From contig CAJTTU010000092.1 of the NCBI GenBank assembly GCA_910579325.1, forward strand, positions 1-14,245: 14,245 nucleotides of DNA. The letters run 5' to 3'. How positions within the stretch are numbered: the stretch's first letter is position 1; each line of letters opens with the position of its first letter. Shown piece by piece: positions 7,733-14,245 of the stretch. The stretch comes from an uncultured Lachnospiraceae bacterium (GTDB lineage: Bacteria > Bacillota > Clostridia > Lachnospirales > Lachnospiraceae). The notes under the pieces were generated by a model that worked only from the letters and a program-made list of their open reading frames with translations, ran no database searches and was not told where the DNA came from. Position numbers and translations under genes: made by a program.

Positions 7733-8407
7733 CTACTTTTTATTTGTTTTCCACTTTATCAACCGTGTAATATAATGCCCAGTGAACACAAACAGTCCCA
7801 TCACCGCCATATAATCTAACAGAAAAAAAAGCAGCGGCTCCTCATAATCAAAAAACACAAAATGCGACCGAAGCAGCATATAAGCCCCTATACTGCGTTT
7901 TCCAAAAGCATAAACACCGTAAACAGCAATCACTGCAGCAGTAATCCGCAGCGCCCATATGCGTATCCGGGACTGTCCCGGTATGAGCTTCTTTGCCATC
8001 CCCATCATCATGCCCCAGTGCAGTCCGAGATGCAGAGCCATGAACACCATACCCCAATACGCCGACAACATGTGTAAAGTCCTGCCAAGCGTCTTCATGC
8101 CCCTGACAGGAAGAAAGGAAAGGGCATAACGGGACAGGATCACTCCACTGACCATGGAACCCAGCATGGCTGCTAATACCAAAGACACCAGCAATGTCTG
8201 CCACACCCGCAGCAGGGAATATTTCCCTTTCAACAGCCCGGCCCACCACCTGCGGTTCAGGACATGATGCAGGACAAACAGCACGAACATCCCTACTCCC
8301 AGCCATTCATGGTTCTTATCCCCGATCAGCTCATATGTCATAAGCAGCAGCAACGCTGCCGTCATGCCTGCATCAACACACATCTTTACCGTTGTTTTCG
8401 ATCTCAT
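7733..8407 (-). CDS. DUF4405 membrane protein, probable b-type cytochrome
   Basis: A 224-residue integral membrane protein with about five hydrophobic segments. The ATG at 8407 is chosen over one at 8428 because it overlaps the upstream stop as ATGA and has GGAGGAAG seven bases before it. Helix 2 carries HEWLGVGMFVLFVLHH followed by NRRWW, with His33 and His47 spaced 14 residues apart. A later helix has GRTLHMLSAYWGMVFMALHLGLHW with His112 and His126, again 14 apart, plus His130. Two helices with this spacing are what is expected for a bis-heme membrane cytochrome of the b561/DUF4405 type; heme binding is inferred. From published surveys, as I remember them, DUF4405 proteins act as transmembrane electron carriers for extracytosolic flavoproteins. 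A paralogue lies at the right edge, next to a flavodoxin. Confidence 0.88.
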   Translation of the reverse strand: MRSKTTVKMCVDAGMTAALLLLMTYELIGDKNHEWLGVGMFVLFVLHHVLNRRWWAGLLKGKYSLLRVWQTLLVSLVLAAMLGSMVSGVILSRYALSFLPVRGMKTLGRTLHMLSAYWGMVFMALHLGLHWGMMMGMAKKLIPGQSRIRIWALRITAAVIAVYGVYAFGKRSIGAYMLLRSHFVFFDYEEPLLFFLLDYMAVMGLFVFTGHYITRLIKWKTNKK

Positions 8408-9561
8408 GAAAACACTTCCTCCAGCCATGCGGCGTAATCAGCCACCCAGCCTCCATCTCCCCCAAACCCATGGGGCCATCTGTCCAGTACGATGGTGTCC
8501 GCAGCCACGCCCACTTCCTCCATTAACGCTACCTGTGCCTCAAACTGGCGACAGAAAGGGTCTTCCGTGCCATAGCAGTAAAAAGTAGGCGGCAGCCCTG
8601 CTTCCTTAAGATGCTCTGCATCCAATGACGCCACGCTCAGTCTTCCGTAGAAAGAGTATATCATCCCGCAGGCGGCTGCGTCCGCAGAAATCTCATCCAG
8701 CTCATCAGGCGTATAACCCGGATCAAGATAAGAACCGTTCACATTTCCGTCCGCACTGATAAAAAACTCTCCCGCCTGAATGCCCCCTGCAGAATATCCC
8801 ATGACCGCAATATCCTCCGGATCGATCCCGTAAATATCTGCGTTCTTACGGATAAAGCGCACGGCGCGGGCTACATCCAGCGCACCCTCCTCCTGGGAAT
8901 AAGGACGCAGACGATAATCCACGATAAAACACCGATAGCCATATTCCCGCAGCTGGACTGCCGTGGGCAATGTATCCGTATAATCTCCCCTGAACTGGAA
9001 AGCACCTCCGGCCAGCAGCACCACGGCGCCCTTTGCCTCAACCCCTTCCGGTATGGCCAGCGCCGTCACATAAGGCCGGAAATCATAGGAATCATAATAT
9101 CCCGTCATGTCCGAAGTAAAACGGGTCCGTGCCGGCGCGTTACCCTCCTCCCAGAGATAAAAAACTTCCGTCTTGGCCGGATCAGGCACAGCATTCAGAA
9201 CCGTACTGTCATCCTCCGGCAGAGGCGGGCGGCGGTCCATCAGTTCATAGGAAAAGGATGAAGCTACCTGATACGCCTCCGGCAAGTCATTATACTGCAG
9301 CGTAAAGCCTGAGATACCTTCCCTGACTTCATAGGAACTTTCTATTTTGCCCGGTTCTTCCGGTCCAGCGTTTATATTCATATCAGATGTCTGTCCCTCC
9401 TGCAACGCATTATCTTTCAGTTCTCCCTGTACGCTACCTGGCTCTCCACCGTCCGGGGAGCCTCCCCTATCCTGCCCTGTAGACTGCCCTCCACATCCGG
9501 ACAGTACAAAAAGCGCCGTGATGACCACCGAGAAATATACTCTGAAATGCTTTCTACCCAT
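8404..9561 (-). CDS. Alpha/beta hydrolase lipoprotein (esterase/deacetylase type)
   Basis: A 385-residue secreted, lipid-anchored serine hydrolase. The signal peptide ends in lipobox VLSGC (Cys23), and a Gly/Glu-rich linker runs to about residue 75. The catalytic domain covers about 130-385. VVLLAGGAFQFRG (180-192) corresponds to the HGGG-type oxyanion loop with its first His replaced by Ala. The nucleophile is Ser257 in MGYSAGG, the acid Asp334 in GTEDPF, and the base His364 in WPHGFGG, so the triad is complete. VDYRLRPYS and ARAVRFIRKNA are typical of BD-FAE and acetylxylan-esterase-like families. A GGGAGGA site precedes the ATG. The gene ends in an ATGA overlap with the DUF4405 gene, which suggests coupled translation. 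It probably cleaves small carboxylic or acetyl esters outside the cell; the natural substrate is unknown. Confidence 0.92.
   Translation of the reverse strand: MGRKHFRVYFSVVITALFVLSGCGGQSTGQDRGGSPDGGEPGSVQGELKDNALQEGQTSDMNINAGPEEPGKIESSYEVREGISGFTLQYNDLPEAYQVASSFSYELMDRRPPLPEDDSTVLNAVPDPAKTEVFYLWEEGNAPARTRFTSDMTGYYDSYDFRPYVTALAIPEGVEAKGAVVLLAGGAFQFRGDYTDTLPTAVQLREYGYRCFIVDYRLRPYSQEEGALDVARAVRFIRKNADIYGIDPEDIAVMGYSAGGIQAGEFFISADGNVNGSYLDPGYTPDELDEISADAAACGMIYSFYGRLSVASLDAEHLKEAGLPPTFYCYGTEDPFCRQFEAQVALMEEVGVAADTIVLDRWPHGFGGDGGWVADYAAWLEEVFS
8415..8422 (-). promoter_or_regulatory. Ribosome binding site deciding the DUF4405 start
   Basis: GGAGGAAG lies seven bases before the ATG at 8407, inside the end of the hydrolase gene. 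It favours that start over the ATG at 8428 and fits translational coupling. Confidence 0.7.
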
Positions 9562-9630
9562 GACAAATTCCTCCCTTAAGACTGTTCCGGGGCTTCAACA
9601 TCTGCCTCTGCAAATTGCACCCGGCGCATT

Positions 9631-10209
9631 TTACGCTTTTTGCTGTAATGCTGCCTTTTGCTCCCTGCGAAAGCGTACAAGCCCCGTTTTATTCAATGCC
9701 ACCATAAGTGCGGGAATAAATACAAGCTGGAGGATAATCCCCGGAACTGCATTCAGAAATGCGCCTGCCATAAACATCTGCCATGTGAACGCATTCCCCG
9801 TCATGCCAAGCATCACAACCCGCACAATGCCCCATATGACGCGTCCTCCAATCATGGCAATGATCAGGGAACGATACAAAGACACAATGCACTGCCACCT
9901 GGACCGATTATATAAGAAACCTGAAATTGCACCATAAGCCGCCAGTTCAAACGCCATTGCCAGACCATTCGGCATGGGCGGCATTCCGAAAAGGACATAC
10001 CGGAGCAGGGGAAGTACGAATCCCACAATGCCGCCATACTGCCACCCACAGATCAGCCCACAGACAAGCACCGGCAGGTGCATGGGCAGGAGCATACTGC
10101 CAATCTGTGGTATCTGCCCTGTAAAGAAAGGCAGGACGATCCCCACCGCCAAAAGCATAGCCGCCATTACAATATCTTTAATGTACCTTTTAACTGACTT
10201 CTGTTCCAT
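9631..10209 (-). CDS. ECF transporter S component
   Basis: A 192-residue, very hydrophobic membrane protein resembling substrate-binding (S) subunits of group II energy-coupling-factor vitamin transporters (DUF3816/ECF_trnsprt type). Visible landmarks are LPMHLPVLVCGLICGWQYG (41-59), LLRYVLFGMPPMP (68-80), MAFELAAYGAISGFLY (85-100), an Arg/Gly-rich IGGRVIWG (120-127), and FMAGAFLNAVPGIILQ (146-161). About six helices are expected. The ATPase and T subunits are not in the window and would be shared from elsewhere in the genome, as is usual for this group. An AAGGAG site precedes the ATG and the gene follows the bicupin gene by 16 bases. Substrate specificity cannot be read from the sequence; a flavin or other cofactor is attractive given the flavoprotein neighbours but unproven. 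Confidence 0.85.
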   Translation of the reverse strand: MEQKSVKRYIKDIVMAAMLLAVGIVLPFFTGQIPQIGSMLLPMHLPVLVCGLICGWQYGGIVGFVLPLLRYVLFGMPPMPNGLAMAFELAAYGAISGFLYNRSRWQCIVSLYRSLIIAMIGGRVIWGIVRVVMLGMTGNAFTWQMFMAGAFLNAVPGIILQLVFIPALMVALNKTGLVRFRREQKAALQQKA

Positions 10210-10225
10210 TAGCTTTTTCTCCTTT

Positions 10226-11269
10226 TCATTTGGAAATTACTGGCAATTCACTATATTCTTTCTCTGAGATACGCCCGAACCACTCTACTCCGCCTGTTCC
10301 CGGGTTTGTATTGATGGCAATGTGGGCAAATTCCATATCTGCACTACCACCATGCCAGTGCTTTATGCCTGGCGGACAAAACGCCACATCACCCGGATAT
10401 AAAACCTCCACAGGCTCTCCTTCCATCTGATGATAGCCAATTCCATCCGTCGCTATCAGAATCTGGCCGCCTTCGTGAGTGTGCCAGTTATTGATGACGC
10501 CCGGTTCAAACACAACATAATGCATGCCCGGCGCACCGGCAACATTTTCTCCAATGATGTCCGAAAGATATACCAGCCCGCTGAATGTCTGCATATTGAC
10601 AGCCTGATCGGAACGCTGAAACATAAATCCATTGTCTACGGTTACATTACGCCCCGTATATTCCTCCGCCTCCAGTTCCTCATAATAAGCATCTGTAACA
10701 GGAGTTTCGCCATCGTGTGCTCCAGAATAACCGGAATCAAAAACCACCATCTGGGAGAACCAGCTGTCAGGTGCAGCCCCATGCCAATGCCTGACACCGG
10801 GAGCGCACTCGATCACATCCCCTTTTCGGATGATCTGAGCCGTACTGCCTTCTTCCTGATAATAGCCAATACCTCCTGTCACAAGGATGACCATACCACC
10901 ATGGCTGTGCCAGTTGCTTCTTGCCCCAGGCTCAAATGTCACATGGTTCGTCTGTGGAAAGTGATATATTTCATCTTCAGCAATCATGGAGGCCAGATAT
11001 ACAGTTCCCGTGAAAGCTCCGGGGATATTAACTGTATTTCCTATCGGAAAGGTTAGTCCGTCACTGGTTTCCACAATGTCACTGTCAAAATCAGAAATTT
11101 CCTGTTTATATGCAGGATCATTCACTATATTATCATTCCCGGCCGCTATATGACTGCTTTGATCCGCACTGCCTGACCCTTCAGACAACTGACTGGTGTT
11201 CCCACCACACGCTGACAGCAGCAGGCTCATAAAAGCAAACGGTAATACTGCCCTTTTTAATATTCTCAT
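10226..11269 (-). CDS. Bicupin lipoprotein
   Basis: A 347-residue lipoprotein with two cupin domains that look like an internal duplication. The ATG at 11269 is chosen over one at 11359 because it starts a proper signal peptide (MRILKR, core, lipobox LLSAC, Cys21) 13 bases after the upstream stop. Cupin 1 (about 78-190) has FTGTVYLASMI, NWHSHGGM with His121 and His123, and GVRHWHG with His161. Cupin 2 (about 215-335) has FSGLVYLSDII, NWHTHEGGQ with His263, His265 and Gln269, and GIKHWHGG with His304. Cupin 2 keeps the full 3-His/1-Gln metal site of the small microbial cupins related to Mn-dependent hydroxynitrile lyases; cupin 1 has one residue fewer in this loop and Met126 where Gln is expected. 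It could be a metal-dependent lyase, isomerase or dioxygenase, but the reaction is unknown. It lies in the operon between an esterase and the ECF gene. Confidence 0.9.
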   Translation of the reverse strand: MRILKRAVLPFAFMSLLLSACGGNTSQLSEGSGSADQSSHIAAGNDNIVNDPAYKQEISDFDSDIVETSDGLTFPIGNTVNIPGAFTGTVYLASMIAEDEIYHFPQTNHVTFEPGARSNWHSHGGMVILVTGGIGYYQEEGSTAQIIRKGDVIECAPGVRHWHGAAPDSWFSQMVVFDSGYSGAHDGETPVTDAYYEELEAEEYTGRNVTVDNGFMFQRSDQAVNMQTFSGLVYLSDIIGENVAGAPGMHYVVFEPGVINNWHTHEGGQILIATDGIGYHQMEGEPVEVLYPGDVAFCPPGIKHWHGGSADMEFAHIAINTNPGTGGVEWFGRISEKEYSELPVISK

Positions 11270-11278
11270 ATCCGCCAG

Positions 11279-11283
11279 TCCTC
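11279..11283 (-). promoter_or_regulatory. Ribosome binding site for the bicupin gene
   Basis: GAGGA lies nine bases before the ATG at 11269 and overlaps the stop codon of the upstream esterase gene. It is moderate in strength but supports the start that creates the lipoprotein signal. Confidence 0.5.
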
Positions 11284-13190
11284 TACTCTTGATGCCAAAT
11301 CTCATGTTCCCCGAAAAGCCATCCCATGATGCTTTCCTCGTAAGCAAAAGCTCCGCCACCGCCGTGCTGGTCAGGGATTCCCCTCTCAGAGAACCAATCC
11401 TGTTCTTTCACATCCAGAACCAACAGCCTGCCGATCTCATCCTCAGAAAGCCCCTGTTCTTCATACAGCCCATAAAGCGTTTCATATGCCTCCTTGAGGG
11501 GGACCGAACCATAATAGCTGTCCTCCTCGCCGATTGCCATATATACCGGAACTTTGGCGTCTGCCAGGACGCCCAGATCGCCATCCCACTTTGAGCTAAC
11601 CATCAGGTAAGCTGTATACAGCTCCGGGCGCATCCCCATTACCAGGGAACCTGTCTCCCCGCCGCCGGAAAATCCCTCAAGATAGACCCGGGATATGTCA
11701 ATATTATAATTCTCCAGAAAATGCTCGGTAAGCAGAACCGTCATCTCTGCCGAAGTCTTTCCCCAGTCATTCAGCTGCGGCGACAGAACGATCATCTCAT
11801 CATTATACTTTACCGCCTCCGGCCCGAAATCCTCCACCATATTAGCCCCCACCCCCTGGAAGTACAGTCCCTCCCACCCGGGCAGAGTAATAAACAGAGC
11901 GTAGGGTTTCGTGCCGTCATAGGTTTCAGGTATATAACTGCTGAAATGAATGTCACCCATTTCACTATGGAGGGCATTGTCATTCAGAAACCCCTTGATC
12001 GTCTGTGTTCCCCATGTCACGGCTGTGTCACCTTCAAAATGCCGTTCCGGCTGCGCTCCCGTATCCGAGTGGCCGGTCCAAAACTGCATCAGCCCATTAT
12101 AGGTGTATTCCATGGAAGCGCGTCCGTCATGGGAATAACCCTCTTTCACCCGATAGGCAAAATTTCCTGCTGCATTTGCATCAACATCTGAAAAGTATTC
12201 CGATTCCCTCATAAGGTCCGCCCTGGCTTCATCATAACTGTATGAAAAATCGCTGGTTCCCACCATCATCCATACAAAATAGTCCTCCTGCGCAAAACCT
12301 TCCGCAGCTGAAAAGATTTCCTCATCATCAAGGGAAGTTCCGCAGCTTATGGGCAGGAAATATCTGAAAGAATCCAGACAGTACTGGAATGTCCTCCATG
12401 TGGCAACGGATCCCATGGAAAAACCGCCAAAACCGCGGTGGTCACGGGATGCCCGAATCCCTTCCGCAGTCGTATCCTCAGCGTAGGTGCTGTATTTCCC
12501 TTCTGCCGCCGGAATCAGGTCATTTATCAGTTCATTGTGATAGTTTCTCGTAAGCTGCAGGGCAAGACTAAAACTTGCACTGTCCTCCGGACTTGTATTG
12601 TTATATGTGGGACACACAATAATAAGCGGCTGGATCTTCCCATCCGCAATGGCATGGTCGATCACATTCTTAAAAGCCGACGGATGATCGGGGGTTCCCA
12701 ATGTAGTTGTCTCGTTCCCCCAGCCTCCATGCATCAGATAAAATACATTATAGGCCTTTGCTGCGTCATACCCTTCCGGCAGATAGACAATCGCCCGTTT
12801 GGTGAGAGTCTCCGTTCTGTCTTCATAGCCGAAAGATTCATATGTGTCATAATAAAGTTCTTCCAATGTACCCTGAATTTCGGCTTCCTCAAAATAAGTC
12901 CCCGGAATTTCCTCCAAAGCTTCGGGAATTGTATTGCGCAGCGGTGTGTCCCCGTCCTGTCTGTTTTGTGTCTCCGCATCCTGCGCCGCACTTTCATCAC
13001 CTTTGTTTTGTATTTCCATACCCTGCGGTGCCGCACTTTCATCCCTGATATGGTTATCCCCTGCACAGCCTCCCAAAACAAAACATTGTATTAGAAGAGC
13101 CAATATGACTGCCTCTATCCTTCTTTTGGGAAACACTTTTTTACGAAATATCCCTTTTTTTATTGGGCAAGGCCAATTTCTGTGAGCCAT
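11283..13190 (-). CDS. Two-domain esterase lipoprotein (tandem alpha/beta hydrolases)
   Basis: A 635-residue lipoprotein with two complete serine-hydrolase domains. The start at 13190 has a consensus GGAGGT site and overlaps the flavodoxin gene by 31 bases. The basic n-region is long, and the lipobox is VLGGC (Cys42). Domain 1 (about 108-372) resembles feruloyl esterase/esterase-D proteins: VYLPEGYD, LMHGGWGNE (oxyanion loop), Ser258 in GGFSMGS, likely Asp314, and His354 in EGYSHDG. Domain 2 (about 400-630) resembles PHB-depolymerase-like hydrolases: YIPETYDG, TLPGWEG, Ser508 in EGFSGGG, Asp557 in IGEEDSYYG, and His609 in DQHGGGG. Both triads look intact, so the protein may cleave two kinds of ester bond. 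The linker at 48-80 contains a short internal repeat. It follows a flavodoxin and precedes the bicupin. The substrate is unknown; plant phenolic esters are one possibility. Confidence 0.92.
   Translation of the reverse strand: MAHRNWPCPIKKGIFRKKVFPKRRIEAVILALLIQCFVLGGCAGDNHIRDESAAPQGMEIQNKGDESAAQDAETQNRQDGDTPLRNTIPEALEEIPGTYFEEAEIQGTLEELYYDTYESFGYEDRTETLTKRAIVYLPEGYDAAKAYNVFYLMHGGWGNETTTLGTPDHPSAFKNVIDHAIADGKIQPLIIVCPTYNNTSPEDSASFSLALQLTRNYHNELINDLIPAAEGKYSTYAEDTTAEGIRASRDHRGFGGFSMGSVATWRTFQYCLDSFRYFLPISCGTSLDDEEIFSAAEGFAQEDYFVWMMVGTSDFSYSYDEARADLMRESEYFSDVDANAAGNFAYRVKEGYSHDGRASMEYTYNGLMQFWTGHSDTGAQPERHFEGDTAVTWGTQTIKGFLNDNALHSEMGDIHFSSYIPETYDGTKPYALFITLPGWEGLYFQGVGANMVEDFGPEAVKYNDEMIVLSPQLNDWGKTSAEMTVLLTEHFLENYNIDISRVYLEGFSGGGETGSLVMGMRPELYTAYLMVSSKWDGDLGVLADAKVPVYMAIGEEDSYYGSVPLKEAYETLYGLYEEQGLSEDEIGRLLVLDVKEQDWFSERGIPDQHGGGGAFAYEESIMGWLFGEHEIWHQE
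12962..13043. repeat. Imperfect tandem repeat in the esterase linker
   Basis: Two related units of about 37 and 40 bases lie at 12962-12998 and 13004-13043. Each begins TGTTTTGT and ends GCCGCACTTTCATC. In protein they read DESAAPQGMEIQN and DESAAQDAETQN. This is an in-frame duplication in the flexible spacer behind the lipid-anchor cysteine, with no effect on the catalytic domains. Confidence 0.75.
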
Positions 13191-13867
13191 TCCTTTACCT
13201 CCGTTTCAGAGCCGTCCGCGCTCCTGCCCGGGATGGACAGCGCATCGTCACTCCGTACTGTGGAATCCGGGCACAGCTCCTCAATCGTACCGAGACTGCC
13301 TGCACCGTTGGAGCTTCCGTTGTGTGTAAAGAACGGAATGATGGTTTTGCCGGAAAGGTCACAGCCCTCCAGGAATGTCCACACAGGCATGGGCAGGTCA
13401 TACCACCAGATGGGAAATCCCAACAGGATGGTATCGTACTGATCTATCACTTCCTGTTCCGGAAGCTCAGTCAGTTCTGGCCGGATGCCATTGTTCAGTT
13501 CATCCTGTGCGCGTTCAAAGAGGTCATCACCATATGCCTCCACCGGAGTCAGCCGGAATATATCCGCACCTGTCTCCGTCTGGATCATCTCTGCGAGCTT
13601 ATGGGTATTACCCGAATGGGAAAAATAAACGATCAATACTCCCCCTTCCGCTCCCGAGCCATTCTCTACAGTTTCGTCCGCTGCATTACTGCCTGCCGCA
13701 CCGCCCTGACCGCTTATATTGTCATTTCCATTTGCAGGGCTATCTGCCGCAGCACCGGTATTTCCGCTGTCCGTATTCCCACATCCCGCACAGGCCAATA
13801 TCAGCATACAGGCCATGGCAGCTGCAACGATTTTCCTAAATCCCTTTTTCACTTTTTCTTTTCCCAT
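13160..13867 (-). CDS. Lipoprotein flavodoxin
   Basis: A 235-residue predicted extracytoplasmic FMN flavodoxin. The ATG at 13867 is chosen over 13960 because the longer form has no proper signal peptide. From 13867 there is MGKEKVKKGFRK, a hydrophobic core, and LILACAGC, with Cys29 (or Cys26) as the lipid anchor. A Gly/Asn/Ala-rich spacer (30-76) follows. The flavodoxin domain starts at VLIVYFSHSGNTHKLA, with the phosphate loop at 83-89. TILLGFPIWWYDLPMPVWTF (146-165) and GKTIIPFFTHNGSS (173-186) match the Flavodoxin_4-type family. The gene overlaps the end of the DUF4405 gene by 32 bases and its own end overlaps the esterase start by 31 bases. This close coupling to a membrane cytochrome suggests that the cytochrome supplies or receives its electrons (inference). 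Confidence 0.92.
   Translation of the reverse strand: MGKEKVKKGFRKIVAAAMACMLILACAGCGNTDSGNTGAAADSPANGNDNISGQGGAAGSNAADETVENGSGAEGGVLIVYFSHSGNTHKLAEMIQTETGADIFRLTPVEAYGDDLFERAQDELNNGIRPELTELPEQEVIDQYDTILLGFPIWWYDLPMPVWTFLEGCDLSGKTIIPFFTHNGSSNGAGSLGTIEELCPDSTVRSDDALSIPGRSADGSETEVKEWLTEIGLAQ
13197..13202 (-). promoter_or_regulatory. Ribosome binding site of the two-domain esterase, inside the flavodoxin gene
   Basis: GGAGGT lies six bases before the ATG at 13190, within the last codons of the flavodoxin gene. It decides the esterase start and implies that the 31-base overlap is genuine. Confidence 0.7.
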
Positions 13868-14245
13868 TCTTTCTCTTCTCCTTCCAATGATTTCCGCCCA
13901 GCAGAGCCAAATGTGCCAACAGTGCAAAGCAAAGCGAAATACATACTGTTTCCAAAGCATAAATAATCATGCTCTTATCGTAATCGAACCACTTAAACTC
14001 GGTCAGCAGGAAAAGCTCCTCATAAAATTTTCTCACTGAAAAAATGTAAATTCCCATCACGGATGCCGCTGATAGAATAATGTAAAAGCATATTTTCCGC
14101 GCCTTTTCTTTCGGCGGCCGGATATGGAGAACAAGATGGACACTCATCAGCACAAAACTCCATGCGGTGCCTGCCAGATGAAGTTTTCTCCCGGCCATCA
14201 TCATTCCCCCCAGGCGGATATTCCGGAAAACAACGCCGGAGATCA
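13836..14245 (-). CDS. DUF4405 membrane cytochrome (5' end missing)
   Basis: The frame is open to the right edge, so only the C-terminal 135 residues are visible; Met codons near 14204 lie inside the domain and are not the start. The visible part begins ISGVVF, matching SGVIL in the complete DUF4405 protein of this window. It then has GRKLHLAGTAWSFVLMSVHL followed by VLH, with two histidines 14 residues apart and a third four residues later, exactly the arrangement in the paralogue. WFDYDKS also matches FFDYEEP near the C-terminus. Three hydrophobic segments are visible, followed by a very basic tail (KEKRKNGKRKSEKG). It is probably a heme-binding transmembrane electron carrier and the gene directly upstream of, and overlapping, a lipoprotein flavodoxin gene. 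The first half, including any helix-2 histidines, is outside the window. Confidence 0.85.
   Translation of the reverse strand, partial: ISGVVFRNIRLGGMMMAGRKLHLAGTAWSFVLMSVHLVLHIRPPKEKARKICFYIILSAASVMGIYIFSVRKFYEELFLLTEFKWFDYDKSMIIYALETVCISLCFALLAHLALLGGNHWKEKRKNGKRKSEKGI
13878..13885 (-). promoter_or_regulatory. Ribosome binding site of the upstream flavodoxin
   Basis: GGAAGGAG, read on the minus strand, lies about ten bases before the ATG at 13867, inside the end of the DUF4405 gene. The spacing is a little long but it supports this start over 13960. Confidence 0.5.

Noticed and set aside
9562..9630. Possible terminator or regulatory hairpin between the ECF and hydrolase genes
   Set aside because: Only a 5-bp CCGGG/CCCGG pairing with a long loop and a short TGCAA/TTGCA symmetry are seen, with no T run; too weak to call.
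10210..10225. Riboswitch ahead of the ECF transporter gene
   Set aside because: The gap to the preceding stop is only 16 bases, mostly the ribosome site, so there is no room for an aptamer.
11270..11359. Longer start for the bicupin gene at 11359
   Set aside because: It would bury the lipoprotein signal behind 30 residues and overlap the esterase gene; 11269 fits better.
12438..13094. Plus-strand open frame of 218 codons opposite the esterase gene
   Set aside because: It lies antisense to the first esterase domain; composition and lack of motifs mark it as a shadow.
13163..13966. Plus-strand open frame of 267 codons opposite the flavodoxin gene
   Set aside because: It covers a well-supported flavodoxin on the other strand and has no domain, signal or convincing ribosome site.
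1..14245. FMN_bind or ApbE flavinylation components expected near DUF4405
   Set aside because: No covalent flavinylation domain or ApbE-like protein is present in the window; the flavoproteins here are flavodoxins.
1..14245. Mobile elements, CRISPR arrays, tRNA or rRNA genes
   Set aside because: No transposase, integrase, regular spaced repeats or recognisable structural RNA sequence was found.

Overview
The window looks like an accessory locus from an anaerobic, Gram-positive gut-type clostridium, probably Lachnospiraceae-like. This rests on mid-range base composition, strong AGGAGG-type ribosome binding sites, short Lys/Arg-rich lipoprotein signal peptides followed by long Ser/Gly/Glu linkers, and an ECF-type vitamin transporter subunit. 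Every gene I can support is on the minus strand, so the biological order runs from the right edge (14245) to the left edge (1). There are no RNA genes, CRISPR arrays or mobile elements that I can recognise. The longest stretch without a gene is 122 bases.

Upstream operon (14245 to about 4640). The order is DUF4405 membrane cytochrome (cut by the right edge), lipoprotein flavodoxin, double-domain esterase lipoprotein, bicupin lipoprotein, ECF transporter S component, alpha/beta hydrolase lipoprotein, second DUF4405 protein, DUF362 lipoprotein, ArsP_1/DUF318-type permease, LysR regulator, then a rho-independent terminator. Three of the junctions overlap; the others have gaps of 13 to 69 bases. 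A single transcript is therefore likely.

Downstream operon (about 4640 to the left edge). Directly after the terminator come an iron-dependent alcohol dehydrogenase, two lipoprotein flavodoxins joined by an ATGA stop/start overlap, an aldo/keto reductase, and a lipoprotein with a cyclophilin-like fold that is cut by the left edge and is probably fused to a hydrolase. The LysR gene sits just upstream and is the obvious candidate regulator.

Working picture (inference). Eight of the fifteen genes encode predicted lipoproteins, so much of the locus acts on the outer face of the membrane. Two DUF4405 proteins carry the paired-histidine pattern of membrane b-type cytochromes and could pass electrons outward to the lipid-anchored flavodoxins. 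Flavodoxins are normally cytosolic, so three with lipoprotein signals in one locus is the most unusual feature here. Surface esterases and a bicupin could process an ester or aromatic substrate outside the cell. The alcohol dehydrogenase and aldo/keto reductase would handle aldehydes or ketones inside, and the permease and ECF subunit would move small molecules. The substrate cannot be determined from the sequence.
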